In this document: in pieces, positions 34,090 to 42,600 of the stretch | Position numbering within the stretch: the stretch's first letter is position 1 | How the letters are laid out: each line of letters starts with the position of its first letter | The notes under the pieces: generated by a model | The model's database searches: none | What the model was told of the DNA's origin: nothing | What the model saw: only the letters and a program-made list of their open reading frames with translations | Translations under genes and position numbers: made by a program | NCBI RefSeq assembly: GCF_036898095.1 | Contig: NC_090745.1 | Coordinates: 81,735,241-81,799,240 of the forward strand | Direction: 5' to 3' | Source: Palaemon carinicauda | Taxonomy: Eukaryota; Arthropoda; Malacostraca; Decapoda; Palaemonidae | Length of the DNA stretch: 64,000 nt

Positions 34090-34800
34090 CGCAATGGTGA
34101 TCAGCAAGCGCAGGGTCGCGCGATGGTGATCAGCAAGCGATGGTGATCAGCAAGCGCAGGGTCGCGCGATGGTGATCAGCATGCCAGGGTCGCGCGATGG
34201 CGATCAGCATGCGCAGGTGGGCGGCCGCGCGATGGCGAGCAGCATCCGCAGGTGAGCGATCGCGCAATGGCGAGCCGCATCCGCAGTTGAGGGTCGCGCG
34301 ATGGCGAGCAGCATCCGCAGGGTAGGCGATCGTGCGATGGCGATCAGCATGCGCAGGGTCGCGCGATGGCGATCAGCATGCGCAGGGTCGCGCGATGGTG
34401 ATCAGCATCCGCAGGGTCGCGCGATGGCGATCAGCATCCGCAGGGTCGCGCGATGGCGATCAGCATCCGCAGGGTCGCGCGATGGTGATCAGCATCCGCA
34501 GGGTCGCGCGATGGCGATCAGCATCCGCAGGTGGGCGGTCGCGCGATGGCGATCAGCATCCGCAGGTGGGCGGTCGCGCGATGGCGATCAGCATCCGCAG
34601 GTGGGCGGTCGCGCGATGGCGATCAGCATCCGCAGGTAGGCGGTCGCGCGATGGCGATCAGCATCCGCAGTTGAGGGTCGCGCGATGGCGATCAGCATCC
34701 GCAGTTGAGGGTCGCGCGATGGCGATCAGCATCCGCAGTTGAGGGTCGCGCGATGGCGAGCAGCATCCGCAGGTAGGTGATCGCGCGATGGTGAGCAGCA
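34090..34800. repeat. 29-bp GC-rich minisatellite
   Basis: More than twenty units of the form GTCGCGCGATGGCGATCAGC plus ATCCGCAGG, with 34-36 bp variants that add GTGGGCG or TTGAG. Units are very similar in the centre (34390-34680) and more diverged at the edges, the usual pattern of expansion by unequal exchange. Several frames are open on the plus strand, an effect of the repeat. Each unit contains the palindrome TCGCGCGA and a GATC site. Confidence 0.95.
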
Positions 34801-35262
34801 TGTGCAGGTGAGCTAGTAGCTGGAGAACCATGTTCCTTCAGAAGTGTTGGAGAACGTTGGCGTGCCGGCTGTAACACACGCGGGCTATCCGGAGATCGCC
34901 GAGAGACAGGTGATCGCTGGCGAGCTGATGATCGCTGACGAGCAGAAGGCTACGCGTGGAAGCCTGCGCATAGAAGAAGAGTCCTTGACCCCGACCTGAA
35001 CCGAAGTTCTAGATCGCGAGGGCGAACGTGGACGCACAGGGCGCGTAACAGGAACCAACAGGAACAACAGGGATGATCATCATGAAAGCGCTGACGAACA
35101 GGAGAGCGCTGATGAGCAGGAGAGCGCCTGTGCGCTAACGCTGAGCAGGAGCAGGAGAGAACACAGCAGAAGGGCGCGCAGGGGAACCCTGACACGCAAG
35201 GGAAGAACCCCCGTAGGAGGCAACCCTTTGCCCCGAAGGGATCGTTGTCCGCCGGGAGACTG

Positions 35263-35340
35263 AGGTCCGTCGGAAGACCGCTGTCCATCGGGAAGACCGT
35301 TGTCCGTCGGGAAGACCGTTGCCCGTCGGAAGACGAGATC
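35263..35340. repeat. 22-bp tandem repeat
   Basis: Four units based on GTCCGTCGGGAAGACCGTT lie in the gag-like region of element C. Related direct repeats (GAGCAGGAGAGCGC) lie just before, at 35090-35150. Confidence 0.8.
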
Positions 35341-35896
35341 AGACTGCTGTCCATCTGCACCAAGGCGGAAGATCAAGAAAAAGGAGTTGTAGGCTGCAAA
35401 CGGAGATTCAAAAAGGCGCCTCAAGCACCCTTATAGGGAGATGAGAGGCCCTTACGACGAGGCGGACGGTGGGCCTTACGGCGAGGGAGGCCAACAGCAA
35501 CAGAAGAATCCTCCGAAGAGGAGTCTCTATGAGTGTACTCGCTCGCGAACGAAAGAGAAACACTTCGTAGAAGAGACTGGTCAGCCAGTGACCTAAAAGG
35601 AGCAATCCTCCGAAGAGGAGCTCCTGCAGTTGCCTAGCCCCTTGAGCGAAACTGCAGGTGTGATCGCTCAGCACCAAGAGCATAGTCGCACGAAAAAAAG
35701 GCAAGAGAAGAACCCCCCAAAAGGGGAAAAACTCAAGCCTGGACAGGAAAAACTTCCCTCGGAAGGAAAGTTACCCGCCTAAGGAGGCAAGCCTCCTGAG
35801 AGTTCTAAAATGAACTGGAGAGCTGTCCGTCATCACGGGAGTACTTCCAGTACAAGGAGACACGCCCCTGGCGAAAATGATCGACGATAAAACGTA

Positions 35897-35985
35897 AAAA
35901 AAAACGTTTTCCTTTTAAGGAGGCGTTTTTTAGGAAAAAAAAACGTTTTCCTTTTAAGGAGGCGTTTTTTTAGGAAAAAAAAAAC
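35897..35985. repeat. Two tandem copies of a foldback unit of about 44 bp
   Basis: Each unit reads AAAACG, then TTTTCCTTTTAAGGAGG, then CGTTTT, so the ends pair and the centre contains the palindrome CCTTTTAAGG. The two copies are nearly identical and differ in the length of their A and T runs. Confidence 0.85.
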
Positions 35986-35999
35986 ACGAAACAAAATTG

Positions 36000-36864
36000 C
36001 TCATATTTCATTTATTTTGATTTTCTAAGGATAAATAAAACAACATTAATTATAACATTATTATTACATAGTACCTGGTAAGATATCTTTTGCCGCGAAA
36101 GTTAACCTATAGACAGATGTTAAAATTGGTTAGCGAGTTCGTTATGATCGGCGATGGAACGTACTAAACAAAGTACTGTAATGGGTTTGGTTGTAGTGAC
36201 ATGTTTGGCAGTAGCATGATATAAAATAGTCTTTATTTAATTTAATTTTTGGTTTCAAAAGTACTATATAAAAGAATTTCAAACAATTTAGATGAAACGG
36301 AGCACAACGCACTACTACTGGATGATAGCGGTAGTCTTGCACACGAAAGCAACAAAGGTGTTCCCATGACGATGCTGTTCTGTTGATTTTTTTTTTTTGG
36401 AAACTTTTCAATATTTCAAATGGCACTGTTGATTTTGATGGTTTTTAATTTAAAGTTTAATGAATAAGGGTTTTTCACCATAATCAAACGTAAGTATAAA
36501 AATTAATTAGTACAAATATGGAATATTATACATATAGGTGTTGGACAGTTACGCTAGCCTAGCGACAAGTTCACACAACAGATGGACAAACCTTAACATT
36601 TTTCATCCAAAACTAGTCTTAAAATGTTTGAACAGAAATCTTTCTCTCACATTCTCCCCCCCCCCCCCCTTCTCAGACATCGGGGAACCATCACCCCCCC
36701 CCCCATTACAATTAAAAAAACAATAGATTTCCTACGCTTCGCGGTGCTTGACTCGCGGATTTAGAATGCTCCTCGCAGATACAGGAAATTTAATTTTTAA
36801 AAACTATCGATCGCGTAATTGAGGAATCGCGTAATTAGAACACATGTAATTCGGGACCCTACTG
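36000..36864. repeat. MITE-like Tigger derivative, right end intact
   Basis: The right end reads inward CAGTAGGGTCCCGAATTACA and is followed by TA at 36865-36866. Interior phrases AACCTATAGACAGATGT and GCATGATATAAAAT recur at about 56560-56690 in another copy of the family. The left end was not found. It is inserted close to the 5' terminus of element C. No coding capacity. Confidence 0.6.
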
Positions 36865-37179
36865 TATATTGAGTAAATGAAAAGTAAGCGATTAAGTAAA
36901 GACAAAACAAACAATGGCTGCCAAGAGAGGACCAAGACAGAGACGTCTGTCACAGTCCGAGCCAAAAGAGAAAGTGAGCATTCATCTGTGTGTGAGGGGG
37001 GGGGGGGGAGGGGTAGCTAGCTACCACTCCCCTACCCCCCGCTAACTAGCGCGGGGTAATACACCCTCGTTAAATTCTAATGGCTCGCCATTTCAGCTGC
37101 ACTAAAAGGTAAACCCTCTGTAAATAGCGTGGTTTGTATTTCGGTTACGGAACAAACACCATTTGTATGTGCGTATCAT

Positions 37180-37455
37180 CTGGATACGGTAGCGGGACCT
37201 TCAGATCAAGAGCACAGCTGATCACAACCAAATGTTAACAAACAAAAGTTGGTAATTGTTGACTGCAAAAATTTTTCCAAAATTGAAAAAATAAAATACA
37301 AAAAGGATTTATTAGAGCACAAGATATTATGTAACAAGAAAATTAAATAATGATATACAGTAAAAAAATATTGATAAAATATGACTTGGATGATTGCCGA
37401 ATCATAACGCCGCTTAATAAATCTACAGAAATTTCACTTTTTTTGTTCGACATAT
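37180..37455 (-). repeat. Half copy of the compound repeat terminus
   Basis: Matches 28830-29080 (GATACGGTAG..CACTTTCAGATCA, TGATTGCCGAATCATAACG, TAAATCTACAGAAATTTCAC). The outer TIR is missing; LINE sequence begins immediately at the expected outer end. Confidence 0.75.
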
Positions 37456-37600
37456 GTCGAAAAAATATTTGTGTTCACTTCTGTTGGGTCCCTGCCCATG
37501 TTGAGGTGGATGGAATCGAACGAGTAGATATGACAGCTAAGGAAGCTTCAAGGCTGCTTAACCCATCCCCAATAAGTACTCTCTACTAAGACCTTAAAAG
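37456..37600 (+). pseudogene. LINE RNase H-like fragment
   Basis: Plus-strand frame gives VHFCWVPAHVEVDGIERVD, then MTAKEASRLLN, the last RNase H block (WVPAHxGVxGNExAD) of jockey-type LINEs, with Gly-Asn replaced by Gly-Ile and Ala-Asp by Val-Asp. It continues to about 37680 with decayed SKIYFHFKNKWKTQWS. A short fragment without RT. Confidence 0.75.
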
Positions 37601-37689
37601 TAAAATATATTTTCACTTTAAGAATAAGTGGAAGACTCAATGGTCTAAACTGACCACCAATACAATATTGAAATAAATCCACTCTTTGA

Positions 37690-38533
37690 TCAAGGAAGAC
37701 CCCGAAGGCGAAGAATCCCTTTCCGACTTCTTGTTTCTCCTACAGCCATATGTTTCCCACAGGGAGGATGGCCACTACCGACATTCCACACAAGGTGGAG
37801 GATCTACAGGCACCGCACTCATAAAGGTGTCGCAGGTCTTCGCCGACACTGAGGGGCATTTCAGCATTTTGGAAGGCATCACTAACTGTACCACAAACAC
37901 TCAAAAAGTTAAACTTGTTGGAAAAAGAAAAAGCAAAATGATTAAAGTCTTTAACATTCCCAGCCAAAGAGAACATCCGCTGGGTTGTCAGTGAGCAAAT
38001 GGGTTGGGAGGCAGTTGCCGTCCCACTACCAACAGGTGATTATCCTGTCGGTCGTCAATACCTTGTTATACGTTTTTCATTGCCTTAATCCCAGATTTCT
38101 TGTTATTATTCACCAATGTAAGGGATAATGGTTTGCATTTTGTATAGGAACAAATGAAAATTACTATAAATTATTGTGCGATTACTTTTATCTAAATAAG
38201 CAAAACCACAAAATCAGGACCAGCAATGCTATGAAAGGTGTTGATACAGCACTATATAAAACATTGTGGTTATAAACTGCATACAGTACTTAAAAGGTAA
38301 AAAATATTTCACAGTCCAGTGTCATTAGATTATAGATAAGAAAAGGCTTTATGCTGATAACTTTGAGGTTATAAAATCATTGTCCAGCACAATACACTAC
38401 ATTGAACAAATTCATTTATAATAAAATTCAGCAAAAATTTTAAATATAACAATATTCTTAAAACATTAATAAAAATACTAAAAAAAAAAAAAAAACTTTT
38501 TAAAGCCTACATTCGCTAAAAAAGTTTACTTAC
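37690..38533. other. Intron sequence next to the UQCRC2 donor, unassigned
   Basis: Mostly AT-rich from 38040 on, with a poly(A) run at 38481-38495. The ORF at 37686-37994 has no family signature. It may still be decayed LINE 3' sequence up to about 38000. Confidence 0.35.
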
Positions 38534-38725
38534 ATGTTATCACGGATGATGTCTAAGCCGTACAGGACATGTTCTCGGCCTGCTTCACACGAGAGAGAAC
38601 CACCAATTTGTTGTAAAGTACGAGTAATGGTAAATGATGAGGTGTTCTTTGTCCCAAGGCCTACAGAGGATCGTAAGATGTGTGATGCTCCAATATTGTT
38701 TGCAGTCTCATAACGGGAACCAGCT
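38534..38725 (-). CDS. UQCRC2: UQCRC2 exon (cytochrome bc1 complex core protein 2)
   Basis: The reverse strand encodes one leading base, 63 codons and two trailing bases. The peptide begins AGSRYETANNIGASHILRSS and ends DIIRDN plus the split codon AT|. Animal core protein 2 has the same KAGSRYE start and a THLLRLTSSL-like segment. This is the place of the M16 peptidase HxxEH zinc motif; here it reads SHILRS, so the site is not catalytic, as expected for core protein 2. The donor is GTAAGT (antisense 38528-38533). The acceptor TTTTAG precedes 38725. Translation continues in phase into the exon at 13740-13959. The preceding exon was not found. Confidence 0.92.
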
Positions 38726-38726
38726 C

Positions 38727-38815
38727 TAAAATAATAATTGAAATTAATAATTTTTTAAGTAAAAGAATCCTAAAAATAATAATTGAAATTAATAATTTTT
38801 TAAGTAAAAGAATCC
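38727..38815 (-). repeat. 44-bp tandem duplication covering the UQCRC2 3' splice site
   Basis: Two copies (38727-38770, 38771-38815) of a unit that on the gene strand ends AATTATTATTTTAG. The copy next to the exon supplies the acceptor. The second copy offers another AG whose use would add 44 nt with in-frame TAA codons. Confidence 0.85.
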
Positions 38816-39034
38816 TATTACTTTTATGAAGCAACTGATACACAACTCAATTAGAACCTTCATACAAACATTGCTGTAAAGCAACAATGTCGCCATATGA
38901 ACTATTTTGGGGTAGAGTTCTCTAGCTTGAGGGAGCACTCAGGCACACTATTTTATCTTATTTCTCTTCCTCTTGTTACTTTAAAGTTTTTATAGTTTAT
39001 ATATGAAAGATTTATTTTAATGTTATTACTCTAC

Positions 39035-39350
39035 TTAAATTATGACAAATTTGGAAGTAATTTGTATTTTTCACTATACAAACCTGTAAATATTTATAGG
39101 GATTATTTTTCGGCGAAGCTAGAAGACTAGACATACACTTTTAAGCGAGGTGGAACTAACCTATTGCTAGTTAGCAGGGGGGGTGGTAGGCAAGGCACCC
39201 ATTGTAGCCGTCCACCACGCTCACATACACACACACACACCTGTGTTGTTTCGTCACTTTTTATTTCAGGTAGGACTTCTTGGGGGACAGGTAATGGCGG
39301 GCAAATTTGTATAAAAAGCTACAGGTTTGTATTGTTAGAAAAATATATAT
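39035..39350. repeat. Solo DIRS-type terminus
   Basis: About 315 bp matching the left terminus of elements B and C plus the first half of their ICR. Its two sides are complementary (ATACAAACCTGTAAATATTTATA against TATAAAAAGCTACAGGTTTGTAT, with mismatches). It contains TTCGGCGAAGCT, GCTAGTTAGC and GTAGGACTTCTTGGGGGACAGG. There is no coding sequence and no second terminus nearby. Confidence 0.75.
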
Positions 39351-39352
39351 TA

Positions 39353-39540
39353 CAGTAAAGTCCCGAATTATGCGATTCCCCATTTATGCGGTTGCTAATT
39401 TTTCTAAAATAAATTTTCTGTACTGTATCTGCTAAGGTGTTCAAAGTCTGCAAGTAAAGCACTACAAAATGTATCTAATCTATTGTCTTTTTGAGCATAT
39501 TGTTAGCCCTAAATATGGTGCTGGATAATGTATGTTACAA
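39353..39540. repeat. Tigger-type TIR fragment
   Basis: Preceded by TA (39351-39352). It begins CAGTAAAGTCCCGAATTATG, the same TIR family as the end at 36864, and is cut off by the start of DIRS element E at 39541. The remainder may continue beyond 48195, but no second TIR was identified there. Confidence 0.55.
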
Positions 39541-39984
39541 AACGGATTTTGAGCGAAGCAAAAAATCAATTTTTGGGTGAGATGGCCATGTCGTCCTGAT
39601 GGAAGTTCCTATAGGGTAGCTTCCTTGGGTATATTACAACTACGGCGATATTCCCAGAGAATTTACCTTAAGGTACCCAGAATTCTAACTCCTGGAACGA
39701 ATATCCCTAATAAAAGAACCAGGGATATCGCGAAATACCAGAGGACGTATTCTTGACACGCCACATGGCAATCTGCACCCCGAACAGAGATAACACTTCG
39801 AAGGGCTCAATTGGCAAGAAAACGAAAACGAAAGAAAAAGGAGAGCCGCTCGCAAGGCTCTCTCTTCTTCCGTTTCGTAAGCGTGCATTGCGCCGCTCAG
39901 GGCGCCATCTGTATTCCTTGTCGCGATACACGAGGTGCTACAGATACTGTATGTAGGGAGGGGACCTACAGCCCTTTCATAGAA

Positions 39985-40100
39985 AGGGAAGGGCGGGTCC
40001 ATCAGGACGACATGGCCATCTCACCCAAAAATAGATTTTTCGCTTCGCTCAAAATCGTTTTTTGGGCTCAAGCCATGTCGTCCTGATGGAAGTATACCAG
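39985..40100. other. Internal complementary region (ICR) of element E
   Basis: A palindromic junction around GACGACATGGC...GCCATGTCGTC. Its left half is complementary to the first about 60 bases of the element and its right half to the last about 40 bases. In DIRS elements this segment is thought to template circle closure of the replication intermediate. Confidence 0.85.
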
Positions 40101-41000
40101 AGCATTACTGTATCTGTGGATTCTCAAAACGTGCCGTACTCCCCGGAGGTATTTCCCCGGTCGACTAGACCTAAAGACCTAAGATGTTACCGTTATACAT
40201 CTTCTCAACTAACCATAAACCATGTTAGAGCTTCCTGCCCCCTACAGGGAAGAGTCCTACTAGACTCTGGAAAAGTCTCGAAGAGTACATATACCTATGT
40301 ATGAATAACAGGCAAGCCAATATAGTGGTCTCACCCTATATTATGTAAAGCATAGTTTGTAAAGAACCACTGCGTCAATATGAAATATCGACCAGTTCTC
40401 CGTTCAATACTGTATTGAACAAAGGTTTATATCCGAGTAGGAGGAAACTTGCATATCCGCCACCGTCCCCTTAGGGGATGGAGTCCTCCCGTTAAGGGAA
40501 AGCATAAACCAATGCAAAATTAGCTTGCATAAAGGAACAATCTATTAGAATTATCCCAGATAAATATACATAGAAAGAATGCTAAATTATTATCAATAAA
40601 TTGACACAGGTGAAGGAGACGCAAGGTTCGCAAGAACAAATTTATTGACAGACAATAAATAAACAGGTTAACAACAATTATATATATAAGAGGAGGATAA
40701 CCAAAAATTTAAGCATAAACATGATAGTAAACAGAAACTTGTTTATCTGAAAGAAGAACATTAGCGCCACTTTTAACATACCGAGGTATCAAAGTTGTAA
40801 AAGTCTGTATTACTAATCAGTCACATTAGCATTAGAAACGCTCGGCACACATGTCTGCACTTATGCTAGGTTCACCTTTGAAAGTGGAACAGTCAACGTG
40901 GGCAACCCGGTGCCCTCACACTTAGTTTGTAGTACAGTATGTAACTACACACTCACCCTGGATTTAATCGTCCCAATTAAATCCACTGTTCCTCGCAGAG

Positions 41001-42600
41001 TTAAACAGCAGGGTTAACGACGCAACCCACTGCTACCACAGACCTCTTTAGTTGCTCCACTTGCTTCGCATAGTGACGAAAGAACACTCTGGAAGACTTC
41101 CAGCCAGTGTATGAACGAAGATGTTCAAAATCCATACAATTAAAGAAATTTAAGGATGAGGCAACTTTCCTTGGATCGTGACCTGCGGTTGTACTGTCAG
41201 GATCCGCTCTGCGAATAAAATATGTGATTTTCGCCCTGAGTTGTTTCAGTGATAAATTTGAGCCTGATGTTTCTCCCCTAAATAGTTGACCACCCTTGAA
41301 GTCTGAAGTTCTACGAAGATAGACCTTTAGGCATTCTACTGGACATAGAGATGCATCTTCTTTCAGAGGGCAGATTCTCCAGGGACCCCACCTGTTGGTG
41401 GGTAACTCGTTCTTGGCGAGAAACGTAGGATCCGGAAACAGGTTCAGCTCTCCCCCATCCAAGAACTGAACACGACCTTCCCCTCTCGAGAGGGCTACAA
41501 TCTCACTAACCCTGGCCCCGGACGCGAGTGCAAATAGGAAAATAACTTTTTGGGTCAAATCCTTTAGCGCACACTCCTCATTGTTCAACAGTGAAGCGAA
41601 ATGAAGAACTTTATCTAAAGACCATGAAATGGGCTTTCGGAACTTTATTAAAGATCTCGTTAGCGAGGTCGACCTGGAAGGCATATAGAATGGGTCTTGT
41701 CAAAGCAGACTTACACGTTGAAATCGTGTTAGCTGCCAACCCTTGACCATGGAGGTGGATGAAGAAAGATAAGCAGAAGTTCGTCGAGATCTCCTGCGGA
41801 TTCTTCGCCTTGACAAAGGCCACCCATTTTCTCCAAGATGACTCATATTGCCTTCTAGTAGATTTGCACTTATATTCCTCTAGGAAGTCTATGCTGTCTT
41901 TCGAAATCCCGAAACGCTTTCTCACCACTAGGGAGAGAAAATCATGAGCTGCAGGGTCCGGGTTTTCTGTAATGAAGCGCAGACAGTCGACTTCTGGACT
42001 CACTGGGTCAGAACTGGATCTGGTAGCGGTAGAAACTTCAGCCGTAGTTCCAATGCCAGAGGGAACCACACGCTGTTTGGCCACTTGTGGGCCACTATTG
42101 CCGCTACTCCCTTGAAGGATCTCAGTTTGTTGAGGACCCTCAACAGAAGGTTGTGAGGAGGGAACAGGTAGATCCTGGACCATCTGTTCCAGTCGAGGGA
42201 CATCGTGTCCACTGCTTCCGCCAAGGGGTCCTCGTACGGGGACACGTACAGGGGCAACTTCTTGTTGTCTTTCGTCGCAAAGAGGTCTATCTGCAGTTCT
42301 GGGACTTGACTCAAGATGAAGGAGAACGATCCTGCGTCTAGGGACCATTCCGACTCTATCGGTGTGAACCTGGATAGAGCGTCCGCTGTCACATTGCGGA
42401 CTCCTTGAAGGTGAACTGCCGACAGATACCACTTCTTTTCCGCCAGTCGAAAGATGGCCAACATCACCTGGTTGAGAGGTGGTGACCTTGATCCTTGTCG
42501 ATTCAAGCATCTCACAATCACCTCGCTGTCCAGCACCAACCTTATGTGGATCGAGCGACGCGGGGAGACTTTCTTCAAGGTAAGGAGCACTGCCATAGCT
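41001..42600 (-). pseudogene. Tyrosine recombinase of element E, one frameshift
   Basis: N-terminal part in frame 41611-43173: the recognisable recombinase begins around VRKRFGISKDSIDFLEEYKC and has a SAM-like core-binding domain (TRRQYESSWRKWVAFVK, TCKSALTRPILYAF). At about 41645-41655, an A-run near AATAAAGTTCC, the frame shifts and continues in 41001-41684. That part holds ASGARVSEIVAL (catalytic Arg, residue 58 of the fragment), HDPRK (H169, R172), GWKSS (W195) and FFRHYAK (Tyr205). All catalytic residues are present, so one indel separates this copy from an intact gene; an assembly error in the A-run is possible. The ORF upstream overlaps the RT/RNase H frame. Confidence 0.8.

Larger units (their letters stand above)
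33570..35704 (-). pseudogene. Gag-like ORF1 region of element C, tandem-repeat rich
   Basis: Several overlapping minus-strand frames (33570-34094, 33592-34107, 34950-35363, 35408-35704) are open but consist mainly of low-complexity repeats. Position between the 5' terminus and RT is that of the DIRS gag-like ORF. There is no recognisable Cys-rich N-terminal block as in B, E and G. Assignment rests on position only. Confidence 0.4.
29215..37165 (-). mobile_element. Decayed DIRS-like element C, full length
   Basis: Inverted termini at about 29215-29400 and 36965-37165 share GGTAGCTAGCTACC, CCCCCGC...TAGTTAGCG and GGCTCGCCATTTCAGC in reverse orientation. The ICR at about 29425-29560 joins the complement of the left end (ATGGTTAGGAAAAATAC) to that of the right end (GTTCCGTAACCAAAATAC). 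The internal order read leftward is gag with minisatellite, RT, RNase H, recombinase remnant. The element lies inside the UQCRC2 intron in the sense orientation. It is heavily mutated, contains a 5S-like insertion at 32071-32188, and a MITE-like insertion near its 5' end at about 36000-36864. Confidence 0.8.
13960..38533 (-). other. UQCRC2 intron of about 24.6 kb
   Basis: Bounded by a consensus donor (GTAAGT, antisense at 38528-38533) and acceptor (TTTTTCAG). It contains at least two LINE remnants, a younger LINE insertion, two Tigger elements, the compound (GA)n repeat and the whole of DIRS element C, in both orientations. Little of it is unassigned. Nothing resembling an additional UQCRC2 exon was seen inside, and the protein sequence of the two flanking exons is contiguous, so none is expected. 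Confidence 0.8.

Noticed and set aside
34301..34742. Long plus-strand ORFs with repeated RDGDQHPQGRAM-like peptide
   Set aside because: They are produced by the 29-bp minisatellite in two or three frames at once; there is no start context or domain.
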